From assembly GCA_021443065.1 (NCBI GenBank), contig JABUUR010000338.1, positions 1 to 10,592 on the forward strand: a stretch of DNA of 10,592 nt, given 5' to 3'. Under the pieces are notes generated by a model, which was not told the DNA's origin, made no database searches, and worked only from the letters and a program-made list of their open reading frames with translations. Source of the stretch: Fibrobacter sp. GTDB taxonomy: Bacteria > Fibrobacterota > Fibrobacteria > Fibrobacterales > Fibrobacteraceae. This document shows, one piece after another, positions 1-10,000 of the stretch; within the stretch, counting starts at the first letter, position 1; each line of letters begins with the position of its first letter. A program made the translations under genes and the position numbers.

Positions 1-43
1 GAACCTCACTGCCGAGCAGATCGCTGATTACAAGCAGGGGTAA
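1..43 (+). CDS. C-terminal end of a LamG-like domain protein (5' truncated)
   Basis: Only the last 13 codons and the TAA stop (41-43) are in the window, read from position 2: NLTAEQIADYKQG. The pattern (aliphatic)-L-T-A-E/D-Q-(I/V)-x-x-(Y/L) is the usual last helix-like tail of LamG/concanavalin A-like jellyroll domains, after the final 'IRIYxxALT' strand. The giant protein on the opposite strand has the matching tail ALTADQVYALSQ at the end of its own LamG-like domain. A Rho-independent terminator lies 98 bases after the stop, which supports this being a real gene end. The rest of the protein, and so its function, cannot be seen. The gene converges on the minus-strand operon. Confidence 0.6.
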   Translation, partial: NLTAEQIADYKQG

Positions 44-47
44 GGGG

Positions 48-75
48 TTGTCGGTTATCAGTTATCGGTAATCAG
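48..75. repeat. Four tandem degenerate heptamers
   Basis: Four adjacent 7-base units follow each other without gaps: TTGTCGG, TTATCAG, TTATCGG, TAATCAG, fitting T(T/A)(A/G)TC(A/G)G. One more copy, TAATCAG, stands alone at 134-140. They begin four bases after the stop codon of the left-hand gene, are non-coding, and look like a degenerate intergenic tandem repeat. No function can be assigned. Confidence 0.6.
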
Positions 76-80
76 TCACT

Positions 81-117
81 GGATCCTATCGGATGCTACG
101 CATCCTCCAGGATGACA
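81..117. repeat. Imperfect palindromic intergenic element
   Basis: A hairpin can form with arms ATCCT (83-87) and AGGAT (109-113), a 3x3 internal loop (88-90 and 106-108), an inner stem GGATGC (91-96) and GCATCC (100-105), and a three-base loop TAC (97-99). It has no U-run, so it is not a terminator. An intergenic position, near-symmetry and a terminal GATGACA are typical of dispersed palindromic repeats that occur many times per genome. I infer that class but cannot show other copies from this window. Confidence 0.5.
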
Positions 118-141
118 ATGTAACAGTATATAATAATCAGT

Positions 142-169
142 AAGGCGGGTCGAAAGGCTCGCCTTTTTT
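142..169 (+). terminator. Rho-independent terminator of the left-hand plus-strand gene
   Basis: The stem AAGGCGGGTC (142-151) pairs with GGCTCGCCTT (156-165) through ten pairs, two of them G-U wobbles, and is closed by a stable GAAA tetraloop (152-155). The U-run spans 164-169, its first two bases also closing the stem. It is correctly oriented for the plus-strand gene ending at 43. On the minus strand the same hairpin is followed by ACTGATTATT, with no T-run, so it would not serve the opposing operon well. Confidence 0.88.
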
Positions 170-213
170 GTATTCTAGCCCCTCGGCATATCCGTCGGCG
201 TGTCTCTTTTTTT

Positions 214-314
214 CGCCGTCAGGCGGTTGAAGCGACCTTTGGACACTTGGCCTTAGTGTACATGGCCACCTTTAGGTGGTGGGGAAACATTCCCCACCTT
301 TGGAACCATCCGCC
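214..314. other. Inverted-repeat cluster, possible structured RNA or 3' UTR element
   Basis: Within about 100 bases there are several nested or competing inverted repeats. An outer pair GGCGG (222-226) / CCGCC (310-314) can enclose ACACT (243-247) / AGTGT (255-259), CCACCT (266-271) / AGGTGG (274-279), and a perfect nine-base hairpin GGTGGGGAA (278-286) / TTCCCCACC (290-298) with loop ACA. The last two overlap at 278-279. A local alternative, CGCC (214-217) / GGCG (222-225), competes with the outer pair. The motif ACCTTT occurs at 235-240, 268-273 and 295-300. No U-run follows the strong hairpin on either strand, so it is not a classical terminator. It begins 15 bases beyond the stop codon of the 226-residue gene, in that gene's 3' region. 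I do not recognise an RNA family. Confidence 0.35.
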
Positions 315-328
315 GAGAGATTCCTTAT

Positions 329-1009
329 TTAGTCAAAATCAAACATCCTACTAGGCAAAGCCTTACGTTGTTTGGCATTCGTGACATCGACGACGACCTT
401 GGATTCACCACCCGTCGGGAGTTGACTCGTAATTGTCACCTTTTTGAGTGTCCCTGGAAGCAAACAGGAATTATCGCAGTACTCAAAGACAGACTCGGCG
501 GTTGTCATGCCCAAATTTCCAGCGGCAACATTCATCGTCATCTTCATCACGCGATTCTTACTAGTAGAATAGTAAAGCGTAGGTTTCGAGGCATCCTTGG
601 GCGTTATTTTCCACAGGGAACCTTCCTTGACAGGGGCATTGTAGTCTTCAGGCGAACCCATCTGCTTGTTCACATCGGCAGGGTTCTCCGCCGGAATGTT
701 CTGGGAAGGCATGGTCTTACCTGTTTTGAGATCGATTACCTTCAAGTGGTCTCCGTTCTTTACCATCTTCATCTGCATCATGCTCGACTTGATGGTGGTT
801 ATGGACTTTGATTCACCTGCGGTCAGAACATCCGTTTCCACGACCTGAGTCTGCATTCCCGGAAGCAAGACCGTGGTCTTCATGTGCATTTCACACGTAT
901 CCGGGAAGGCGGCTTTTTTCTGGTTACTGAATACAGCACCAAGGTCAAGGGCAAAGGAAGGAGCAACAAGCACAGCGGCAATCATCATTATCTTAAGATT
1001 ATTATTCAT
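329..1009 (-). CDS. Exported Met-rich protein, possible LolA/DUF4412-type fold
   Basis: This 226-residue protein starts with a Sec signal peptide: MNNNLK, a hydrophobic core at residues 7-19, and a likely cleavage site after Ala20 (SFA|LD). No Cys follows the cleavage site, so it is not a lipoprotein and is probably periplasmic. The mature part looks all-beta, with amphipathic strands and alternating residues such as MHM (41-43), MMQMKM (77-82) and MKMTM (155-159). That pattern, plus 'VIDLKTGK' (91-98) and 'VFEYCDNSC' (174-182), recalls the LolA-like half-barrel and DUF4412 families. This is an inference from style, with no firm motif. It has 17 Met and three Cys (39, 178, 182). The ATG at 1007-1009 has a good AAGGA ribosome site 8 bases upstream. 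The gene lies 13 bases after the giant surface protein gene, so the two probably share an operon. A role in export or envelope handling of that protein is possible. I see no clear terminator downstream. Confidence 0.85.
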   Translation of the reverse strand: MNNNLKIMMIAAVLVAPSFALDLGAVFSNQKKAAFPDTCEMHMKTTVLLPGMQTQVVETDVLTAGESKSITTIKSSMMQMKMVKNGDHLKVIDLKTGKTMPSQNIPAENPADVNKQMGSPEDYNAPVKEGSLWKITPKDASKPTLYYSTSKNRVMKMTMNVAAGNLGMTTAESVFEYCDNSCLLPGTLKKVTITSQLPTGGESKVVVDVTNAKQRKALPSRMFDFD

Positions 1010-1017
1010 AACTTCTT

Positions 1018-1022
1018 TCCTT
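1018..1022 (-). promoter_or_regulatory. Ribosome binding site of the 226-residue gene
   Basis: On the minus strand the order is stop codon TAA (1025-1023), then AAGGA (1022-1018), then 8 bases, then ATG (1009-1007). The Shine-Dalgarno core directly abuts the giant gene's stop codon, so ribosomes finishing that gene are well placed to reinitiate. It also fixes the choice of start for the downstream gene. Confidence 0.75.
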
Positions 1023-4000
1023 TTACAACAAAGATAGACGTTTTGTGGACATGATGGCGGAATTGATCCTGAATACCAAGAACGTATTCTTCATGTCAAT
1101 TCCCGTCCATTCGAAGCGAATCAGCTGTTCACCCGGAGTGATATTGCCTCTATAGACATGGGAAACAGGAACGCCCAGGGCACTCACCAAATCCAGTTCT
1201 ACGTATGCATAGCCGTCATACGAGACCAAAAGACCATCCTCGGTACGTACAATAGGAACTGCCGGAATATTCGGTGCTTGATAGCCATAATCCACGACAG
1301 GCATTGAATCCACAGGGACACCACCCTCGCCATCTTCAGGTTCCTGCCATTTTGGTTCGTTGCCATACAGCAGGTTCCCCTCAGCATCGTACACACATAT
1401 GCCAGATGCTTCCGCAAACTCAACGCCGAGGCCCACACGACTCGGGTCGTCGGAGCCGTCCCACACATTTTCCCATTGCCTTGCATGCAGGGTAAAATGA
1501 GCAGGCCTGTCCCATGTAACACCCGTATTGGTAGAGGAATCTGCATGGACATTCACATACCAGTGACCATCACCCATGCTTTCGAGGGCAAGCGAGACCC
1601 ATCTATAGGAATCGTTCGTTTCAAGTACCGGTGCAATCCCGTCGTTCATGCGGAAATAGTAGCGTATGTCCACCTTGTTCAGCGGCATGTTGCCCGTGTT
1701 CTCGAGCTTGACATAAACCTCGGTCGCCTGGACATCGTCACGAGCGACCTTGGCAATTGCCCTGGCCCCGGGCTTGGGAGATATGCCATCTTCCATCTCA
1801 ACGCAGGAACCGCCGATAAGATTCATATCGTTGTCAAGCACCACAATGCCTGCATTCTCGTAGAAGCCCGATGCATCCACAGGTGCTCCATTAACCCCTT
1901 CGTAAGACGGATCGTCGTAGGCATTCCACCAGGTATAATCATGATTGAATATACCGAAATGGGGTCCCTGTGCATTGAACGGCGACGCACCGACGGCAAT
2001 CGACGAATCGGGGAACTTCCATTCCGCATAACCCGTGTTGAAGCTCTCGGCATGGATAGAGAGCGACACAGAATCGTTCCACGGGTAGTACGCCTGCACA
2101 CGGGCCTGAGCCGGATCCTCTCCGCGGAAGTAGTAGCGAATGGAGAACCCATCAATACGTTTATCAGACACGTTCACCAAGCGCATGCGCGGACGGAGCG
2201 TAGATGTTTCCGGGAAACCTTCATACAACAGGTAAGTCTTCACCTTGGCAGGAGCAGCGGCAACAGTGGGTACGCCAGTAGTCGTGCCCCAGGCGATTGA
2301 ACTCGGGCTCACATCCGTCGTCGAGAGTGCAAAGCCTCCCAACTGGACACCTTCTGGAATGCGAAGCGTGAGGTTCCTGAGCCCGTTTGTCAATTCGAGA
2401 CGAAGTCCTGTTACATATACAGGGCGCCAAACCGGCGAAAGTGCGACCGTCCCCAGGCGAAGACTTCCATTTTCACCCAACGCAATCTCAGCAGAAGACT
2501 TCATTGCAGAACGGACATACAGCAATACGCCGTACTCACCCGTGTATTCAACATTTACAGGGATCGAGACTGAAGCTACGGAATCAATCGCGGTAAAGAA
2601 CCGGTTGCCCGCCACGGAGCAGGAGAACTCCTTTTCCATACCATTAGAAGCGGACATATCGTTCAAAGCAATTACAATAACGTGAGCCTCATCGTCGGTC
2701 TCTGTTACCGATTGTGATAGGGCATATACCTGGTCCGCGGTCAGGGCCGTGGTATACATTCGGATGTCGGCCACGTTGCCTATGTACGAATAGACATCAT
2801 CTCGTTTGCCCATATAGAACTTTCCACCGTCAAACTCACGTTCCAGCCCGGAGACGGGGCTAGCGGAGATGTCTACAACGGAGGCAAGTTCACCGGCAAC
2901 ATAGAACCTGGCCTCGAGGGAGTCTACCGTCACCGCGATATGGGTCCAACCGGACTTGGCTTCGGGGAGGATGAAATCGGATTCCCAGGAATTGCCGCCT
3001 TCAGAGAGGATGAGTTTCTTGCCCGCCTGGAAGAGACGGATGTCAAGGCCTCCCGTGCAGATAAAGCCGAGGATACTCTTGGTTCCTGGAGCATTGCCGC
3101 GCTTGATTCGCGCCTCAAACGTGTAGGACGACGAAGCTTTCAAATCTCTGACCTCACCCACACCTTGAGCGTTATCTTGCGTGTTCTTGAAGTACAGGCC
3201 TACATCGCTCCCCCACGGCTCCTTCACATTCGTCAAACCAAGGTCATGGCCCTGCATGTACTCATGAGCAATTTTTCCGGAGCCTTCGTATGCGGGGTAC
3301 CAAAGCGCCAGCTCAGCTGGGAACGGCAGCAATGCGTCGGAATAGTATTCCCGTGTACTATGGTTGTGTCCATAGTCCTCGGCACGGAACGTAAGCGTGA
3401 GCCTGCAGCCCGAGCAATCCGTCAGCTGCTTGCGGGTAACTCTTACGGCAATTTCTACAAGCCCGTTGCTGTCGGGAAGCGACTCTATGGTCGGTAATTC
3501 CTTGCCGCCAAGCACGGGGGAAACCTTCACTCGGGCAATCCCCGATTCGGAATCAGAAAGAATTGCCTTCACACGGAACATACGGTCAAGTACGTCCGAC
3601 TCCTCGACGACCATGAAAGAGTCGATAACCGGGCGAGCCGAATCCGTATATACGAGCGGGCCGGCGAGCTGTCGGTTCATACCCAACGCAGACACGCCTA
3701 AATATCTAGACTCATATATTCCTGCCGGAATCTTCCCGATACCAGATCCGCCCGCTTTACGGACCCCATCGTATATTAGCGTATCAGGGATACTGCCGCG
3801 GAATTCAACCAGAACTTTCTCGTCTGCATAAAGAGATACGATGCCATAACCAGGATGCGTACATCCTGCCGCATACGCAAGGTAACCATTATCAAGTCCT
3901 AACCAGAGAGAGTCCTGCGGTACATGACATGCAAATTCCGTATTTACGGTTATTGCACGGGCAACTGCCGGAGCGGAAGAAAGTTCATAACTCTGACCTG

Positions 4001-7000
4001 AGGAATCCGGTTCCGAAAGAGCAACAACAAATAGGTAGCTTGTGTCAAGAGCACCACCACGTGCTGGCAATTTCACAAGAGCGAGGCCACTCGTGTCTGC
4101 GGTAAATGGGAGAAGTTCCGGTGGCGTAGAATCACTCCTGTCAGCCCACACAGCATCATTATCTACATAAAGGTTGTAGTGGTTAATTCCGAAGACACGG
4201 ACATGGCGGTCCTCAACTTCGGCAACCTCAGGAATAACCTCAATGGAGAAATTCGGGGTTTCTGCGATAGCAGAATCAAGTACCGTAAACACAGAGAACG
4301 AGTTCGTTACAGCCGATATGAGCAGGTAAGCCCATTCTTTACTACTGCTATAACAACGTGTATCTGTAGCCGAAGTACATGTCGCCACTGTATCCGAAGC
4401 AAACCCGTTATTCAAAAGGGCTCGTCCGTCAGCATCCAAATACCCATAGAGAGCATCTTCCAATGGCACAAACTTCTTCTGATTGAAATCCACCTTATAG
4501 AGCTTGATTGTTTCGGGAGTTGTATGCAGAGCTTCCATCTCTTCCTTGGAAATACGCATTTGCACCCGCGGAAGAGCAGCCGGATTTTCAAAGGTCATAG
4601 AAGGCAGCACTTCCATGATGGGGCCATTCAAGGCGAGGTTGTTAAATACTTCAAACGGGTAGTTTTTGGCATCTATGGTTCGTACAGTAACATTTTTTTC
4701 TTCATTCAACGAATTCTTGCTAAAGGTCACAGTTAGCTCACCAAGCGGTGACTGCACCGTCGTAGATCCAGTTGTAGTAGCTCTTGCACCTATAGCCATA
4801 TCGAATTTGCTAAAGTTATACGAGGCCTCACTATTATCACCCCACGTAAGCAGGAATGTCGTATTCCCCTGAAGTTTGTTTACATTAAACCAACCCAAGC
4901 TCCTCCACCCTTTGATCTTACTCTTGATGGAGTCATTGATACTGTAGAATGAACTGTCGTTTAGATAAGAAAGGCTATACACCTTATTGGTATCTAAATA
5001 CGCATACAACTCTACAAATTCATTTATACGATGGAACGGAATAGAATCAGCACTCTTGAAGCCAACATAAAGCGCAGTAGAATCCTTTGGTGTTGCATTT
5101 AGGTTAAAGTGCGTGTGTTCCAATCCATCAAGCTGAACAAGCCTCGCAGAATCCAGTACAACCTCACGACCCCATGCAGGCCTAGTATACAAACGAGAGA
5201 AGGGTATGGTGTCGTACAGGGGACGTACAAGAGGCTTCGCAAACAAGTCCTCGCTTTTGCGGTACGTAACACTCTTCGTATACGGAGATGCCTTGGCGTA
5301 GAGAGTATCGTTATCATCACTAAAGGAGATCACACTGAGATATTTTGTTGTCCAAATACTGTCTATACGAGCATTAACACCGCCGCCAACAAGTTGACTG
5401 TTTATAAGGCGCACCGAGTCCAGAGGGGCAAAGAATCGATGTTCTGTTGCGTCGTACATATCCGGGTCCAGCATTACATTGAGACCCGAGCCTACATCAT
5501 TTGAGCCAATCCTAGACGAATCGACATTCCGTACAAATGAGAACGGTAAGGGATCTTTATAAACCTCCCAGGGAGAATTGGCCAGATTGGCGATTATACT
5601 GTCTGGCGAAACCGAGCCGTTCGTAGTACGCAGGATTTCCTTGACCCATACCGAGTCCACATAATCAGCAAAATAATAATGTACCCTGGATCCAAAGTCA
5701 TAATACTTATAGCAAGGATTCGATCCATTTTCCGCAAATTTCCAGTCTTGGCCAACTGTTTTGCACCCTTTCTTCAAAGTGTCACGCCAATTCGCGCCAG
5801 CCGGGTAAACAATGGTATCTCGATGAGGCTCTGCACTCCAGAGCATGTTACGGCCGACAAAGAACTCAACATTGGAGTTTTTTGAAAAATACGGAGTGCT
5901 CTTGATATTGGGTGTTTTACTGTCATGATCAATCTGACAATGTTTCTCGCCACCCATCCCCAACAGGACATTTGTCAATGTATCATAATTACAGTCGACA
6001 ACACTTTCGTCCGAAGCTGGTAATCCAATAGTCTTAGCCACAAAGTAATCCTGCGAGGATTCCCCTCCATAGAATTTCATTTCAAACCGGGCATCCTGCG
6101 CATGCATGCGGTCCTCATCGGCAAACAAAAACATATTAAGACCACCTTCGAATACACCTGCAGGGAAGAAGTGCAAACGCTGCGTTTCAAACGGGGTCAG
6201 CAAGCCATAAGTCTTGTCAAAGACAAAAGCAGAACCGTCATGATAAGAATTCATCCAGCGAAGGGACACATCATTCTTCACTCTGGCCAGGCTGTCCATC
6301 GCAGCCAAGTAACCATCCGATGAAGAAGCATTCTTGGCAAAGATCGTCTTATTCGCATGGTCAAAACGTATGGTACGATTTACCAAGTTATCCATACCAA
6401 TGGGGGCATCCCAATAGTCATCTGGAATTGTAAGCTTCAATTGGTATTTAATTTCTGTCCAATATTTACTATCATCATAGTCATTAACCGTCGTCTTGTT
6501 AACAAAGTAACGACCACTATCTGCACTGATAAAAGACACCTCAAACAGATTCTTATTCGGATTATATCCATCCGTTGTCGAATCTTGGCCATACATACAA
6601 GATCCCTTCAGGTATTTCCCATCCATTATAGTATCGCAACCCACATTGACTTTGGACTTTGGATAAGTCTTGGTCACGACATTTCCAGAAGAAGGCTTGT
6701 CTGCAGGTGTCGGGAACTTGAAATAATCATTTGAACCCATCGCATTCTTCAGAGTCCATTCGCAAACACCCTTAGCCTTTTCAAAATCGCTCACTTCGTA
6801 TTTTGTCTTGAATGAGATATTTCTTTCCCAAGTAGATCTTGTGCAAGCAACAATATCCAAGTAAGAATTATCGGAAATTCCACTAAATCCGTTTTTACTA
6901 TAGCTGAAGTGAACCTGACGCAACTGACTCCTTGTCAATTCATTAAACGTCATGATTTCGAAAAATATAGAATCACGATCATAATGGGTATGTTCACATT

Positions 7001-10000
7001 TACCATCATGCCAAATATCTTCCCAAAAATCCCAGACATACCCACAATCAATACTTGTCGTCTTATTATGCAGGCGCTGTAGGACAACCAAATCCAATTC
7101 CTTCCTGTGTCTCTTAAGAGCTAGGCTAAAGCGCTTGGGCTCATAGCCAATTATCTCCTGGGTCCCAGAAACAGTTCCAGAAAGCAATATCCCATTATCT
7201 TGAAGGTTGCTATTAGCCAGGTAGTAGCCATGCAAACGTGCATTTATCCGATAATCCGCCGTAGGCTCATAGCGGAATACACCTGTTGAATCAAGGTAAG
7301 CCTCAGCAACATACACGGCAGGAACCACTCCCGTAGTATCCTTCGGATCCTTAGGCGTCATATCATAAATGTTCTTCGCCGTCATCACCCGGAATGTAGC
7401 TTCCCTGGGTGTAGCTTTCTTGCCATCAAGCTGAGTTGCGGTAATTCTTACCTTGTATGTTCCTTCACTCAACGAAGCGTTTCCGTTCGCATTCTTTCCA
7501 TCCCATTTTATCTGGTATGCAGAATCCGCTGACTTGGCTCGTACAAGGGTTGTACTATCCTGTAACACAGCAACAAGCGTTGATCCCCGCCATATAGAAA
7601 TTCCCACATGAGCATCCTGGTTCTTGATGCCATAATAAACATTCATGGAGCCAAGTTTAAAGTCAATCTTTCCCTGCGTAGAATCGTCGTAATTAATACT
7701 TGACGAATCTTTTTGCAGTACAATATAATCCGGCAATTTATTGTCTAATACAATTTCAACGGGAGACTTGTTTAAAGAGACGACTGCAGAATCAACATAA
7801 ATAAATGGATTCTCGGACACATTCTCCGTTACTTCGGCAAATATTTTCAGATTATTGGCGCTTGGATAACCATCAGCACTCATAAGGCCATTCCACTTGA
7901 AATTGAGCCCATAGGCCTGCGGATTAGCAGTCCAACCCAACACAAGGGGGTCAAGAGTATCGCTGCCAATACTGGAAAGATTGCCCCAATAGAATCCGTC
8001 TTTTGCACTGCTTGCAAAGTAAACGGGAACCTTAACCTTTGTCGTATCAGCGTAATTACGCGCTAAAATAACTTGGAAGGCGGCCTCTGCGGTCATCAAA
8101 ACATGACCGGAATCACCCGCAAGCATCATAACGCTATCCACATACGAAGGAGGAATCCATTCCGGAAAATCTTCAAGGTAGACTTGCACCACTGTAGGCA
8201 GGTTTGCAAAATTGAATGCCGAGGCGCGTACAATGCAACTACTTAAACTTGCTCCACCAGCAGCGGACTCGCAAGTGTTTCCGAACTTGCCTGATGCAAA
8301 TGAAACTTTGAGGGTGTCTCCATCAGGGAGTCCCTTCCACTTGAGATGATAGCCAAGGGAATCCTGATAGAACCAAACTCCCTTCGCCTTTGCAGTATCG
8401 GCGGGAAGCCCATAGTAGGGGTTACGGAACACCTTCGAAACGGACTTTTCGAAAATACCAACATGGTCATCCCCTTCAGCATAGAGACGGATTAAATAGT
8501 CATTCCTAAAGTCACCCGAAAGCGTGAGCGACACTTCCAAGGAATCCCTCCCCACAGTCATCGAAACGGGGTTCAAGGCATCCTTTACGCGAAGCGCAAA
8601 ATTCACCGAGGGTTTACCCGTAATAGACCCATGAGAAACAGTAGCAAAGGAAACACTCATGGTATCGGAAAGCCAAAGGGAGCTATCTGCAAGGCAAGAA
8701 GCCGTATCCGCCGTACAGGAGGAAAGCTCAATTTCGTACGTACCGGCAATTTTTTCACCTTCTGCCGTTCGACGATCGATATAGCCAAGCACACCCTCGT
8801 TCACCTGGGCCGCACGGGACACGTTCGGCCTATCCGAAGAGCGAAGAGCCTGGGTAACGTAGGCCTGAGATATCTGCCAATCAGAATGCCCAGGAACAAG
8901 GCCGTCAATATTCCTATAGCGCAAACGGTAGATAGCGTGTTCAGAATCAGACCCGCCCGATGGTGGAGCCATGCCTGTAATCGCCACAACATCCGCAGAA
9001 ATATTTTCCTTGCTATCGGGAGAAGTAATGGTCGGATAACGTTCCCCAACATGGAATAAATCTGTACGGTAAGATGTATTCCCGGCGATATCCTCACAGG
9101 CAACCTCTAGATAACGCATGCCATGCGTTTTACCGATAGTAGATGACGGTAGAGCGAACGTTTTTTCATACTGGTTCGCAGAATCCCTAGGAACTGTACG
9201 CCAAGCAGTATCGGCATCACCACCAAGAACGCGGAAATTGCAACCCACACCCAACTTATTCGACCGTACATCCAGCTTTTCGTTCACCTTGAGTGTTGCA
9301 CTATCGGGTGATACAAGGGCGTTGCTTACAATGCTCTCAATGTACGGGGCCGTTTTATCGACACGAATGTTTACAAGATTTTTGTAAACGACTTCGTTGC
9401 CAGCTACGTCACGCACACGGGCACGGAGTATATAGGCACCATCTTCTAGACGCATGGATGCATATTCCATCCACTCGCCATAGGCAGAACCGTTCTTGAC
9501 CCACACAGTATCGCCAGCATGGTCCACCTTTGAAGTATCAGAAGCATGCACAAAATCCCACGCTATCGTAACAGGCATGCTGTCTAAACCAGAATTCCGA
9601 TCCTGAACCGTATATACGACTTTCAATAGAGAATCTGCCGTAGCGGTGAATACGGATTTTGAGTTGTCAAGCACCAATGTCGGAGCGTGGGTATCCACCA
9701 TAAACAGTGCGTAGACAGTGGTATCATTCACGAAAGCCGCATCGGTTGGCCATAGCGATGACTGCACATAATTCGGACTTGCTGCAATAGCCGATACAAG
9801 AGTATTCATTTTCGCATAGGCATTGCTATCGGGTACAGCATAATCTACCGCATAAGCCTTCACCCGGTAAAGGCCATCGCCCAAATTCTTGACCTGGGCA
9901 CGGCAATTGTCATTCCAGGCAACAGAGAAGACTGGCGCAGACACCTCATAAAGTGAACGAAAGTCACAAGCGTGGGCAAATGTTGCGTTAGCTTGCGAAC

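Noticed and set aside
129..134. TATAAT resembling a -10 promoter box on the plus strand
   Set aside because: The region is AT-rich, no -35 box stands at 16-18 bases, and a strong terminator begins eight bases later, so no useful transcript would result.
207..213. Run of seven T as a second plus-strand terminator
   Set aside because: The preceding bases (181-206) offer only stems of about three pairs, so there is no stable hairpin before the T-run.
278..298. Perfect nine-base hairpin as the terminator of the minus-strand operon
   Set aside because: On the minus strand it is followed by ACCTAAAGG with no T-run, so it lacks the key part of a Rho-independent terminator.
368..848. Plus-strand open frames of 147 and 60 codons
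   Set aside because: They are antisense to the exported 226-residue gene, which has a clear signal peptide and ribosome site. Their products are unstructured mixtures typical of shadow frames.
944..1009. Lipoprotein signal on the 226-residue protein
   Set aside because: The predicted cleavage region reads PSFALDLG. There is no Cys at or near the +1 position, so it is not a lipobox.
1476..2300. 274-codon open frame on the plus strand
   Set aside because: It lies fully antisense to the CBM-like modules, in a GC-richer stretch where chance open frames are common. The product is rich in Arg, His and Ile with no domain pattern, signal or good ribosome site.
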